From positions 4,588,001 through 4,652,000 of the forward strand of contig NZ_CP043575.1 of NCBI RefSeq assembly GCF_014076495.1: 64,000 nt of DNA, given 5' to 3'. Position 1 is the first letter of the stretch, and every line of letters begins with the position of its first letter. This document shows, in pieces, positions 32,670-41,248 of the stretch. Origin of the DNA: Comamonas koreensis (GTDB lineage Bacteria; Pseudomonadota; Gammaproteobacteria; Burkholderiales; Burkholderiaceae_C). The notes below the pieces were generated by a model. It made no database searches. It was not told the origin of the DNA and saw nothing but the letters and a program-made list of their open reading frames with translations. The position numbers were made by a program, and so were the translations under genes.

Positions 32670-34103
32670 TCAGGACTGCAGGTACACCACATGGCTATGG
32701 GTGTACTCGTAGAGGCCATGCTTGCCATCGGCGCCGCCCACGCCCGACTTGCGCACGCCGGCATGGAAGCCTTGCATCGCCTCAAAGTTCTCGCGGTTGA
32801 TGTAGGTCTCGCCAAAGTCGATCTCGCGCATCGCCTGCATGGCTTTGGACAGGTCGCGGGTGTAGAGCGAGGACGTGAGGCCATATTCGCAGTCGTTGGC
32901 CAGCGCAATCGCCTCGTCCAGGTCCTCAACCACTTGGATCGGCAGCACCGGGCCAAAGATTTCCTTGCGCATGATCTCCATGTCGGCGCGGCAGCCCGCC
33001 AGCACCGTGGGCTGGTAGTGAAAGCCGGCACCCAGATCGGCGACCTGCCCGCCAGTGACCAGCTGCGCACCATCGGCCAGCGCACGGCGCACCTTCGCAT
33101 CGACGCTGTCCAGACCCTTCTGGTTGATCAGCGGTCCCATCTCCACATCGGTCTGCGCAATCGGGTCGCCATAGCGGGTCGCGGCCATCGCCTGGGCAAT
33201 GCGTGCGGTAAATTCATCGGCCACCTGGCGCTGCACATAGACGCGCTCGGCACAGTTGCAGACCTGGCCAGTGTTGATGATGCGCGAATCGCGGATGGCC
33301 TTGACGGCCAGGTCCAGGTCGGCATCGGCCAGCACAATGGCAGGGGCCTTGCCACCCAGCTCCAGGTTGAGCTTGGTGATATGGGGCGCAGCGGCGGCAG
33401 CAATGCGCTCGCCGGTGCCCACGCTGCCGGTAAAGCTGATCATGTCCACGCCCGCATGGGCCGACAGCGCACCACCGGTGCCGCCCTGGCCATAGACCAC
33501 GTTGAACACGCCAGCGGGCAGCTCGCACTGGGCCAGCAGCTCGGTAAAGGCATGGCAGTTGATGGGGGTCTCTTCACTGGGCTTGATGACGATGGTGTTG
33601 CCGGTCAGCAGCGCCGGCGCCATCTTGCGCGCGATCAGGAAGAAGGGGAAGTTCCAGGGCAGGATGCCCGCCACCACGCCCATCGGCTTGCGCAGCAGAA
33701 AGATCTGCTCGTTGACCCGGTCGCTGCTGATGACTTCGCCCTCAATGCGGCGCGCCCATTCGGCCATGTAGTCCAGGTAGTCGGCGGTGAAGTTCACCTC
33801 CACCTCGGCCAGGCCCAGCACCTTGCCCTGCTCCTCGGTGATGGTGCGCGCAATGCGCGCCACGTTCTCGCGCAGGCGGGCGGCAATGCGGCGCAGGAAC
33901 TGCGCGCGCTCGATCGCCGGGCGGCGCGCCCAGGCTTTTTGCGCGCCGCGTGCCGCTGCAATGGCGCGGTCCACATCGGCTTGGGCTGACAGCGGCGACT
34001 GCGCCAGCAGCGCGCCCGTGGCGGGGTTGCGCACCTCGTGCAGCTCGGCGCTGTCGCTGAACGCACCGGCAATGTAATTGCGCAAAACAGGGGTGGTTGG
34101 CAT
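32670..34103 (-). CDS. aldA: Aldehyde dehydrogenase, lactaldehyde type
   Basis: A 477-residue NAD-dependent aldehyde dehydrogenase. The NAD site 'PWNFPF', the 'LELGGKAP' motif with general-base Glu (about residue 250) and the catalytic Cys in 'G-Q-V-C-N-C-A-E-R' (about 285) are present. This resembles E. coli AldA, which oxidises L-lactaldehyde to L-lactate. It is the last gene of the rhamnonate operon, where the aldolase would release lactaldehyde, so substrate and role agree. The start at 34103 follows GAGGA. Confidence 0.85.
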   Translation of the reverse strand: MPTTPVLRNYIAGAFSDSAELHEVRNPATGALLAQSPLSAQADVDRAIAAARGAQKAWARRPAIERAQFLRRIAARLRENVARIARTITEEQGKVLGLAEVEVNFTADYLDYMAEWARRIEGEVISSDRVNEQIFLLRKPMGVVAGILPWNFPFFLIARKMAPALLTGNTIVIKPSEETPINCHAFTELLAQCELPAGVFNVVYGQGGTGGALSAHAGVDMISFTGSVGTGERIAAAAAPHITKLNLELGGKAPAIVLADADLDLAVKAIRDSRIINTGQVCNCAERVYVQRQVADEFTARIAQAMAATRYGDPIAQTDVEMGPLINQKGLDSVDAKVRRALADGAQLVTGGQVADLGAGFHYQPTVLAGCRADMEIMRKEIFGPVLPIQVVEDLDEAIALANDCEYGLTSSLYTRDLSKAMQAMREIDFGETYINRENFEAMQGFHAGVRKSGVGGADGKHGLYEYTHSHVVYLQS

Positions 34104-34113
34104 GGGGTCGTCC

Positions 34114-34914
34114 TCAGTAGGTGGTAGAGACAATGGCGGGCTGGGTGGGCGCGCGGTAGCGTGCCAGGTTGGCCACGGCGGCCTGGCGCATCAGGCTGAT
34201 ATCGATGGCGACGGCCACAAAGCGGCAGCCCCAGTCGGTGTAGCGGCGCGCATCTTCTTCGCGCGGCGCCAGAATGCCGCAGGCCTTGCCATGGGCCAGG
34301 GTGGTCTCGATGGTGCGGCGTATGCAGTCCTGCACCTCGGGCTGGCTGGCATCGCCCGCATGGCCCATGCCGGTGGACAGGTCTGCCGGGCCGATGAAGA
34401 CGGCATCGACGCCATCGACGGCCGCAATCTCCGCCGCATTCTCCACGCCCAGGCGCGACTCGATCTGCACGATGAGGCAGAGCTGCTCATGCGCAGTGCG
34501 GATGTAGTCGGGCACCGCATCCCAGCGCGTGGCGCGGGTCAGGCCCCCACCCACACCCCGGATACCATGCGGCGGGTAGCGCATCGCCTGCACCAGCGCG
34601 CGGGCCTGCTCAGCCGTCTCGACCATCGGCACCATCAGGGTCTGCACGCCAGCGTCCAGCAGCTGCTTGATCAGCACCGCATCGCCATGCACCGCCCGCA
34701 CCACCGGGTGCGTGGCATAGGGTGCCACCGCCTGCAGCTGCGCCAGCAGCGTCGGCACGGTGTTGGGCGCATGCTCGCCATCCACCAGCATCCAATCGTA
34801 GCCGGTGGTGGCGATGATCTCGGCCGCATAGGGCGTGGCAAAACCGGCCCAGATACCGTAGAGCGGCTCGCTGCGGCGCAGCGCGGCCTTGAAAGGGTTC
34901 AATGGCAAATCCAT
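34114..34914 (-). CDS. rhmA: 2-keto-3-deoxy-L-rhamnonate aldolase (HpcH/HpaI family)
   Basis: A 266-residue class II aldolase of the HpcH/HpaI family. Typical segments are 'G-Y-D-W-M-L-V-D-G-E-H-A-P-N', 'HGIRGVGGG' with 'RATRW', and 'QIES...GVDAVFIGPADLS'. The metal-binding Glu and Asp are in the last two. It is 10 bases upstream of aldA and follows rhmD, which fits retro-aldol cleavage of 2-keto-3-deoxy-L-rhamnonate to pyruvate and lactaldehyde. A broader specificity, as in GarL, cannot be excluded. Confidence 0.88.
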   Translation of the reverse strand: MDLPLNPFKAALRRSEPLYGIWAGFATPYAAEIIATTGYDWMLVDGEHAPNTVPTLLAQLQAVAPYATHPVVRAVHGDAVLIKQLLDAGVQTLMVPMVETAEQARALVQAMRYPPHGIRGVGGGLTRATRWDAVPDYIRTAHEQLCLIVQIESRLGVENAAEIAAVDGVDAVFIGPADLSTGMGHAGDASQPEVQDCIRRTIETTLAHGKACGILAPREEDARRYTDWGCRFVAVAIDISLMRQAAVANLARYRAPTQPAIVSTTY

Positions 34915-34973
34915 GGATAGGTCTCCTGGGTGGGCAATCAGCGTTGGCCCACCGGTGTGTGATCAATGGGTAA

Positions 34974-36161
34974 TCAATGCGTGTAGGGACGGTGCAGTTC
35001 GCAAGCCGGGTTCAGCTCCACACCAAAGCCGGGCTTGTCCAGTGCCGACAGGCGCATGCGGCCTTGCACAGGCACCGGCTCGCCCAGCAGCTGCGGGTGG
35101 AACATCGGCACAACCTCGTCGGCCTTGGGCGCCATCATCAAAAACTCGGCAAAGGGGCTGTTGTGGCGCGTGGCCACAAAGTGGTAGCTGTAGACGCTGG
35201 AGCCATGCGGAATCACCAGCGCCTGGTGGGCATCGGCCAGTGCCGAGATCTTCAAGAGCTCGGTGATTCCGCCGCACCAGCCGACATCGGGCTGGATGAT
35301 GTCGCAGCAACCCATCTCCAGCAGCTGGCGAAAGCCCCAGCGTGTGGCCTCATGCTCGCCGGTGGTCACCAGCATGCCGGTGGGCACGTTCTTCTTGAGG
35401 GCCGCATAGCCCCAGTAGTCATCGGGCGGCAGTGCCTCTTCAATCCATTTCAGGCCGTGGGCCTGGGCACCCTGGGCCAGGCGGGTGGCGTAGTTCAGGT
35501 CCAGGCTCATCCAGCAGTCCAGCATCAGCCAGAAATCGGGGCCCACGCGCTCGCGCATCGTGGCCAGCTCCTCCAGGTTGCGGCGCAGGCCTTCCTCGCC
35601 TTCGGCCGGGCCATAGTGCAGGGGCATCTTGCCGCCGATAAAGCCCATCTTCTGCGCCAGATCGGGGCGCGCGCCGGTGGCGTAGAACTGCAGCTCATCG
35701 CGCACCGCGCCGCCCAGCAGCTGGTGCACCGGCTCGCCGCGCACCTTGCCCAGCAAATCCCACAGCGCCAGGTCCACGCCGGAGATGGTGTTGATGACAA
35801 TGCCCTTGCGGCCGTAGTACAAGGTGGACCAGTACATCTGGTCCCAGATGCGCTCGATGTCGGTGACCTTGGCGCCTTCCAGAAAGCGTGCCAGGTGCTT
35901 CTCGACGATATAGGCTGCGGGCTCGCCGCCGGTGGTGACGGCAAAGCCGACATTGCCTGCGCTGTCCTCGATCTCGACCACCAGGGTGCCCAGCACATTG
36001 ATGCCAAAGCTGCGGCGGCTCTGGCGGTACTCGGGGTACTTGGCCATTGGCGTGGCGATGTGGTCGTCGATCCAGTGGCCATCGGCCTGGTCGTGGTAGT
36101 CGGCACCGCCCCCTTTGAGGGTATAGGCGCGCACTTGCTTGATGGTGGGGATCTGGCTCAT
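34974..36161 (-). CDS. rhmD: L-rhamnonate dehydratase (enolase superfamily)
   Basis: A 395-residue member of the mandelate-racemase subgroup. Metal ligands appear in '[10 protein letters not shown]' (Asp), '[14 protein letters not shown]' (Glu) and '[11 protein letters not shown]' (Glu); the catalytic His is in '[10 protein letters not shown]'. The strong resemblance to RhmD, including '[11 protein letters not shown]' near the N-terminus, supports dehydration of L-rhamnonate to 2-keto-3-deoxy-L-rhamnonate. Transporter, aldolase and dehydrogenase genes around it complete the pathway. Confidence 0.9.
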   Translation of the reverse strand: MSQIPTIKQVRAYTLKGGGADYHDQADGHWIDDHIATPMAKYPEYRQSRRSFGINVLGTLVVEIEDSAGNVGFAVTTGGEPAAYIVEKHLARFLEGAKVTDIERIWDQMYWSTLYYGRKGIVINTISGVDLALWDLLGKVRGEPVHQLLGGAVRDELQFYATGARPDLAQKMGFIGGKMPLHYGPAEGEEGLRRNLEELATMRERVGPDFWLMLDCWMSLDLNYATRLAQGAQAHGLKWIEEALPPDDYWGYAALKKNVPTGMLVTTGEHEATRWGFRQLLEMGCCDIIQPDVGWCGGITELLKISALADAHQALVIPHGSSVYSYHFVATRHNSPFAEFLMMAPKADEVVPMFHPQLLGEPVPVQGRMRLSALDKPGFGVELNPACELHRPYTH

Positions 36162-36185
36162 GGTGGTGTTTGCTCCTTATGCAAT

Positions 36186-37484
36186 TTAGGCAGCGGCCCG
36201 GGGCTGCAGCGCAGCGGGCGCCATGCGGGCCCGGATGCCCAGCACCAGCAACGCTGCCAGTACCGTTGTGCCTGCCAGCAGGTACAGGCCTGCGGCGGGT
36301 GAGTGGAAATGGCCTTCGGCCCAGTTCTTGACGATGGGGGCGACAAAGCCGCCAACCGCACCCAGCGAATTGATCAGCGCAATGCCGCCCGCTGCGGCAG
36401 CACCTGCCAGCGTGTTGGCTGGAAAGGTCCAGAACACCGGCTGCACCGCGATAAAGCCGGCCGCCGCAAAGCACAGCGCGGCAACACCCAGCAGCGGGCT
36501 GGAAAAACTCACCGATGCGGCCATGCCGATGGCGGCGACGAGCAAGGTCATGCTGGCCACACTGCGGGGCTTTTGGCTGCGCTGGGCAAAGCCGGGCACC
36601 CACCAGGCGGCCAACAGTGCGCAGAGCCAGGGGATGGCCGAGACCAGGCCGACTTGCAGACCCACCTTGGTGCCCAAGAGGCCTGCCACCTGGCTGGGCA
36701 GGTAGAACACCACGCCGTAGACGCTGGCCTGGATCAGCAGATACACGAGGGCCAGGTACAGCACGCGCGGCTGGCACATGGCAGCGAGCAGGCTGTGCTG
36801 GTGAGCGCCCTTGGCGCGCTCTTCGCTGTCGATGATGTCCTGCACCTGGCGGCGCTCGTCGGCCGTCAGCCACTGGGCATCGGCCGGGCGGTTGGTGAGG
36901 TAGAAATACGACCAGATACCGACGGCCACGGCCATCAGGCCTTCGACCGCAAACAGCCATTGCCAGCCATGCCAGCCACCCATGCCATCGAGCTCCAGCA
37001 GCAGGCCCGACAAGGGGCTGCCAAAGATAAAGGCCAGCGGCGCGCCGAAGTAGAAAAAGCCCATGGCCTGCGCCCGGTGCGCGGCCGGGAACCAGTAGGT
37101 GAGGTACAGGATGACGCCGGGGAAGAAGCCCGCCTCGGCCACGCCCAGCAGGAAGCGCAGCACATAGAAGGTGGTCTCGTTATGGGCAAACATCATCGCG
37201 GCCGACACCAGGCCCCAGGTGACCATGATGCGGCACATCCAGATGCGCGCGCCGATGCGGTGCATGATCAGATTGCTGGGCACTTCCAAGAGGGCATAAC
37301 CAACAAAGAACACGCCAGCGCCAAACGCGAAGGCGGCGTCGCTGATGCCGGTATCGGCCTGGAAGGCCACCTTGGCAAAGCCCACATTGGCCCGGTCCAG
37401 AAAGGCCATGATGTACATCAGCAGCAAGAAGGGCAGCAGGCGCCAGGAAATCTTGGCGAGCAAGGGAGCGGGGAGTTTTTTCAC
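36186..37484 (-). CDS. rhmT: ACS-family MFS transporter, probable L-rhamnonate uptake
   Basis: A 432-residue MFS protein of the anion:cation symporter type with 12 helices. Family motifs include 'A-F-L-D-R-A-N-V-G-F-A' in helix 1 and 'EAGFFPGVILYLTYWFP' in helix 4. It is the first full gene of the operon and lies 25 bases before rhmD, matching rhmT of the E. coli cluster. Substrate is inferred from the operon. A short leader ORF and hairpin precede it. Confidence 0.82.
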   Translation of the reverse strand: MKKLPAPLLAKISWRLLPFLLLMYIMAFLDRANVGFAKVAFQADTGISDAAFAFGAGVFFVGYALLEVPSNLIMHRIGARIWMCRIMVTWGLVSAAMMFAHNETTFYVLRFLLGVAEAGFFPGVILYLTYWFPAAHRAQAMGFFYFGAPLAFIFGSPLSGLLLELDGMGGWHGWQWLFAVEGLMAVAVGIWSYFYLTNRPADAQWLTADERRQVQDIIDSEERAKGAHQHSLLAAMCQPRVLYLALVYLLIQASVYGVVFYLPSQVAGLLGTKVGLQVGLVSAIPWLCALLAAWWVPGFAQRSQKPRSVASMTLLVAAIGMAASVSFSSPLLGVAALCFAAAGFIAVQPVFWTFPANTLAGAAAAGGIALINSLGAVGGFVAPIVKNWAEGHFHSPAAGLYLLAGTTVLAALLVLGIRARMAPAALQPRAAA

Positions 37485-37561
37485 GACAAATCCTTAAAGA
37501 CAATGCGCGGCCTGAACGCCGGCCAAATGGCGGGCGCTGCGGGAGCGAGAAAGGAGAAGGC

Positions 37562-37581
37562 GGCGCTGGCAAGCCAGCGCC
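37562..37581 (-). promoter_or_regulatory. Perfect hairpin in the rhmT leader
   Basis: GGCGCTGGC-AA-GCCAGCGCC is a perfect 9-base stem with a two-base loop, between the short leader ORF and rhmT. It is a candidate attenuation or mRNA-stability element. Confidence 0.5.
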
Positions 37582-37599
37582 GATGGGGCGCGGCTTGCG

Positions 37600-37653
37600 C
37601 TAGCGCCGTCGTGAGGCGGGGGGTCTGAAAAAAGTGTGCGCGAAGGCGTTCAT
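37600..37653 (-). CDS. Putative 17-codon leader peptide before rhmT
   Basis: ATG at 37653 is preceded by AGGAGA at good spacing and gives a 17-residue peptide starting M-N-A-F-A-H and ending P-A-S-R-R-R, then TAG. It lies between the divergent LysR operator region and a strong hairpin, as a leader peptide would. Arg-Arg-Arg before the stop could make translation codon-sensitive. It may only be a chance ORF with a good ribosome site. Confidence 0.4.
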   Translation of the reverse strand: MNAFAHTFFRPPASRRR

Positions 37654-37708
37654 GTTTGTCTCCTGAAAGGTCATTCGTTCTTGTGTGGAGCTGAATGTAC
37701 GCGCATGA

Positions 37709-37727
37709 TTGATGCCTAACAAATCAA
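37709..37727 (+). promoter_or_regulatory. Likely LysR operator between rhm operon and regulator
   Basis: TTGAT-N9-ATCAA is a perfect inverted repeat with the T-N11-A core of LysR-type sites. It sits 30 bases before the regulator start and upstream of the leader of the divergent operon. Confidence 0.55.
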
Positions 37728-37756
37728 ATTTCAGTCATATCCGATACTTTTTATTT

Positions 37757-38725
37757 ATGTCTGTAAAACCTGCTTTAACGGCCGCGCCACCGCTGCAGCG
37801 CAGCCTGCTCAACCGCCTGCGCTACAAGCACCTGCACATGCTGGTGGCGCTGGGATCGAGCCTCAATCTGCACCGCGCATCGATCAGCCTGGCGATGTCG
37901 CAGCCCGCTGCCACGCGCATGCTGCGCGAGATCGAAGACATGTTTGGCTGCCAGCTATTTGAGCGCCTGCCGCGCGGCATGCGCCCTACCGCGCTGGGCC
38001 TGCAGCTGGTGCGCTTTGCCGAGGCCTCGCTCAACAGCCTGGACCGCTGCGCCGAAGACCTGGCGGTGCGCCGCCAAGGCGGCTATGGCTACCTGGCGAT
38101 CGGCACCATCATGGGGGCAGCGCCCGACCTGGTGATGACGGCCGTGGCCCAAATGAAAGCGCAGAGCCCGCAGCTGCGCCTGCGCATCATGGGCGATACC
38201 AGCGACCAGGTGCTGCGCCTGCTGGACCAGCGCCGCATTGACCTGGCCATTGCCCGCCGCCGCATTGCCGGCGACAGCGAGGCCTATGACTTTGAGGCGC
38301 TGGGCAACGAGCGCTTGCTGGTGGTGGTGCGCAGCGGCCATGTGCTGGCGCGGCGCCGCAAGCTGAGCTGGGAGGAGCTGGTGCGCGACTGGCCCTGGAT
38401 CTTGCAGCCGGCCAGCACTCCGGCACGCATCGCGCTGGACCAGCTGCTGCACAGCCTGGAGCTGCCGGTGCCGGCCGATGTCACCGAGTGCAGCTCCGTC
38501 TACTCGATGCAGCAGTTGGTGCAGCTGACGGACGCGGTGATGCTGCTGTCGGACTCGGCCTTGAAGGACTATCTGCGCATGGGCCTGGTCAAGACCTTGC
38601 CAGTGCAGATCGATATACCGATGGCCCCGTTTGGCATGCTGACGCGCAAGGACCAGGAGGCCTCGCAGGAGCAGCAGAACTTTATGGATCTGCTGCGCGC
38701 GCAGGCCAGGCGCCTGGCGGCTTGA
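37757..38725 (+). CDS. LysR-family regulator of the rhamnonate operon
   Basis: A 322-residue LysR-type regulator. The winged helix lies at about residues 20-80 (L-R-Y-K-H-L-H-M-L-V-A-L-G, then S-Q-P-A-A-T-R-M-L) and the effector domain at 110-310. The start at 37757 is chosen because in-frame starts farther upstream lie in the operator. The sequence resembles the GbpR-type sugar-acid regulators. E. coli rhm genes use an IclR-type regulator, so the control differs here. Confidence 0.85.
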   Translation: MSVKPALTAAPPLQRSLLNRLRYKHLHMLVALGSSLNLHRASISLAMSQPAATRMLREIEDMFGCQLFERLPRGMRPTALGLQLVRFAEASLNSLDRCAEDLAVRRQGGYGYLAIGTIMGAAPDLVMTAVAQMKAQSPQLRLRIMGDTSDQVLRLLDQRRIDLAIARRRIAGDSEAYDFEALGNERLLVVVRSGHVLARRRKLSWEELVRDWPWILQPASTPARIALDQLLHSLELPVPADVTECSSVYSMQQLVQLTDAVMLLSDSALKDYLRMGLVKTLPVQIDIPMAPFGMLTRKDQEASQEQQNFMDLLRAQARRLAA

Positions 38726-38738
38726 ACGCTGCTGGAGT

Positions 38739-39632
38739 TCAGGCCAGATCCAGCGTTTGCAACAGCGCTGCGAATGCCGCGCGATCCGCCCCCTGCAAGG
38801 TGTGCAACGGCAGCGGCAGGCAGGGTGAGCGGGCCAGGCCCATCAGCTCGGCTGCGGTGGCAACCGAGCGCAGGCTGCCGCCCTTTTGCTGGAACCAGGA
38901 CCACAGCGGCGCCAGGCGGTGGGACAGCTCCAGCGCCTGCGCCGTATCGCCAGCCAGCGCAGCGCGCGTGATCGCCAAGGTGGTCTGAGGCCAAAGGCCA
39001 CCGATGACCGAGTACCAGGCATCGCAACCGGCCACCAGGCCCTTGGCACCCAAGGCATCGCCACTGACGCCAATGCTGACATGGGCGGGCACGACAGCGC
39101 GCAGGCGCTGCACACGCGCCTTGGCCTCGGCCGCATCGGCCGGCACGCCGGGGATCTTGATCGAGCCGATATGGGGCAGCTGCGCAATGCGGCCATGCAG
39201 CGCATCGCTGAACTCAAAGCGCGTGGCGCCGGGGTTGTCGTACACAACAATGGGCACCGACACCGCACGCGAGACGGCCTGGTAGAGACCATAGACCTCG
39301 TCGTCAGACAGCTTTTGGTAGGAGACCGGGGCCAGCAGCAGGCCACTGGCACCGGCCTTTTGTGCGTCGTCGGCCAAGGCCAGCACATCGCGCGTGCGCA
39401 GTGCGCCAATGCCCACGACCACCGGCACGCCCTGGGCCTGCTCCACCGCCAGCGCCGCCACCTGGGCCCGCTCGGCACGCGAGAGATAGGCATAGCTGCC
39501 GGAGGAGCCCAGCGCGCCGATGGAATCGACACCGGCTGCCACCAGGCGCTGCACCAGTTGCGCAAATGCCGGCATATCGATGCCGCTCTCATCCATCGGG
39601 GTCAGCGGAAACGCACTCAAACCTTTGAACAT
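38739..39632 (-). CDS. DapA-family (DHDPS/NAL) lyase
   Basis: A 297-residue Schiff-base aldolase. The family Tyr is in 'V-V-Y-D-N-P-G-A-T' (about residue 132) and the Schiff-base Lys in 'G-S-I-K-I-P-G' (about 160). 'GALGSSGSYAYLSRAER' replaces the usual GTTGE loop, so it is not DapA itself but a keto-acid aldolase or dehydratase of unknown substrate. It is divergent from a MocR regulator. It is convergent with the rhamnonate LysR gene and might act in the same sugar-acid catabolism, which is inference. Confidence 0.85.
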   Translation of the reverse strand: MFKGLSAFPLTPMDESGIDMPAFAQLVQRLVAAGVDSIGALGSSGSYAYLSRAERAQVAALAVEQAQGVPVVVGIGALRTRDVLALADDAQKAGASGLLLAPVSYQKLSDDEVYGLYQAVSRAVSVPIVVYDNPGATRFEFSDALHGRIAQLPHIGSIKIPGVPADAAEAKARVQRLRAVVPAHVSIGVSGDALGAKGLVAGCDAWYSVIGGLWPQTTLAITRAALAGDTAQALELSHRLAPLWSWFQQKGGSLRSVATAAELMGLARSPCLPLPLHTLQGADRAAFAALLQTLDLA

Positions 39633-39706
39633 TCTTTTTCCCAGTCAAAACAGATGCCGCGCCCGAGCTGGGTTGCGGCCAAGCCCGGATTGTGCGGCGG
39701 CCGCTT

Positions 39707-39749
39707 CTGGTTAAAAATAGCCAGTTTTCAACAAAATCACTGGTCCAGT
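39707..39749 (+). promoter_or_regulatory. Likely MocR operators (two CTGG/CCAG palindromes)
   Basis: CTGG-N10-CCAG at 39707-39724 and ACTGG-T-CCAGT at 39739-39749 lie between the divergent lyase and MocR genes, ending 8 bases before the MocR start. Two-site operators in such gaps are typical of this regulator class. Confidence 0.5.
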
Positions 39750-39757
39750 TGCCCGCC

Positions 39758-41248
39758 ATGCCAGCACCCTCGTCCACCCGTCCCGGCAGCCGCAGCCTGT
39801 ACCGCGACCTCCGCGCGCGCATCGGTGATGGCAGCTACGCGGCCGGCACCCCCCTGCCCTCGACGCGGGTGCTGGCCGCTGAGCGGGGCCTGTCACGAGG
39901 TACCGTGAGCCTGGTCTATGAGCAACTGGCCTCGGACGGCTTTGTCGACACCCGGCGCGGGGCCGCGACGCGCGTGGCGGCGGGCGCTGCTGACCGCATC
40001 CGCACTCAGGGCCGGGCTGCCGACGCTACCGGGCTCCATCGCCAGATGCCCGACAGCGATCGCCTGTCCGCCTTTGCCCAGCGCCTGCAGGCCATGCCCC
40101 TGCGCCCGTCCGCGCCCGATCCGGCCGGAGTGATCGACTTTGTCTACGGGCCGCTGGCAGGCAGCGATTTCCCGACCCTGCAATGGCTCAAGGCCTTGCG
40201 CCGGGCCGAGGGCCAGCGCAGCCAGCGGCTCGAATACGCGACCCCGCTGGGCGCGCCCGAGCTGCGCCAGGCGCTGCAAAAACACCTGCATCAGACCCGG
40301 GACATACGCTGCAGCACGGAGCAGATCCTGGTCGTCAACGGCTCGCAGCACGCGCTCGATCTCTGTGCCCGCCTGCTGCTCAACCCCGGCGACCGCGTGG
40401 TGGTCGAGAACCCCGGCTACCGCATGGCGCACCAGGTGTTTGCGGCCTATGGCGCGCAGCTGGTCTGCGCCGATGTGGATGACGATGGCCTGCAGACTGC
40501 GCAGCTCGCCGCGCTGACCGCACAGGCGCCTGCCAAGCTGGCCTATGCCACGCCTGGCCACCAGTTTCCGCTGGGCGGCTTTTTGCCGATTGCCCGCCGC
40601 CATGCCCTGCTCGATTGGGCGCGTGCGCAGCGTTGCTGGCTGATCGAGGACGACTACGACAGCGACTACCGCTACGGCGTGCGGCCCGAGCCCAGCCTCC
40701 TGTCGCTGGACAGTGCGGACTGCGTGATCCATGTGGGCACCTTCTCCAAGACCTTATCGCCCCAGCTGCGCCTGGGCTATATGGTGCTGCCCCCGGCGCT
40801 GGCCAGCCTGTTTGCCCAGGCCAAGCTGCTGACCGACCGCCATACCGCCACCGGCCCCCAGCGCGCGCTGGCCCAGTTGATCGACGAAGGCAGCTATGCC
40901 CGCCATGTGCGGCGCATGCGGCGCAAACAGCATGCGCGCCAGCAGGCCTTGCTGCAGGCGCTGGAGCGGCATCTGGGCACGCAAGTGCGCATCCAGGGCG
41001 CGGCCAGCGGCCTGCACCTGGCCGTGTGGTTTCCCGCGCTGCCCGCCAGCTGCGAGGCGCAGCTGGTGCAGGCGGCAGCGCAGCGCGGCGTGCGCGTCTA
41101 CCCGATCAGCCCGCTGTACCTGCAGCCCAGCAGCGCGCAGGCAACGCACGCCGTAGCCGGTGTGGTGATGGGCTATGCGCTGCTGGATCTGCCCGAGATT
41201 GCGCGGGGCGTGCAGCGCCTGGCCGAGGCGCTGCAAAGCCTGCGCTGA
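39758..41248 (+). CDS. MocR-family regulator (GntR HTH plus aminotransferase fold)
   Basis: A 496-residue fusion: a GntR winged helix at about residues 10-75 ('LYRDLRARIGDGSYAAGTPLPSTR', given in part), a linker, and a PLP aminotransferase-like domain from about 110 to the end. The PLP Lys is in 'V-G-T-F-S-K-T-L-S-P' (about residue 330), and 'EDDYDSDYRY' is the PLP-binding Asp region. It probably controls the divergent DapA-family gene, sensing PLP or an amine. Its stop abuts the stop of the DODA gene. Confidence 0.92.
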   Translation: MPAPSSTRPGSRSLYRDLRARIGDGSYAAGTPLPSTRVLAAERGLSRGTVSLVYEQLASDGFVDTRRGAATRVAAGAADRIRTQGRAADATGLHRQMPDSDRLSAFAQRLQAMPLRPSAPDPAGVIDFVYGPLAGSDFPTLQWLKALRRAEGQRSQRLEYATPLGAPELRQALQKHLHQTRDIRCSTEQILVVNGSQHALDLCARLLLNPGDRVVVENPGYRMAHQVFAAYGAQLVCADVDDDGLQTAQLAALTAQAPAKLAYATPGHQFPLGGFLPIARRHALLDWARAQRCWLIEDDYDSDYRYGVRPEPSLLSLDSADCVIHVGTFSKTLSPQLRLGYMVLPPALASLFAQAKLLTDRHTATGPQRALAQLIDEGSYARHVRRMRRKQHARQQALLQALERHLGTQVRIQGAASGLHLAVWFPALPASCEAQLVQAAAQRGVRVYPISPLYLQPSSAQATHAVAGVVMGYALLDLPEIARGVQRLAEALQSLR

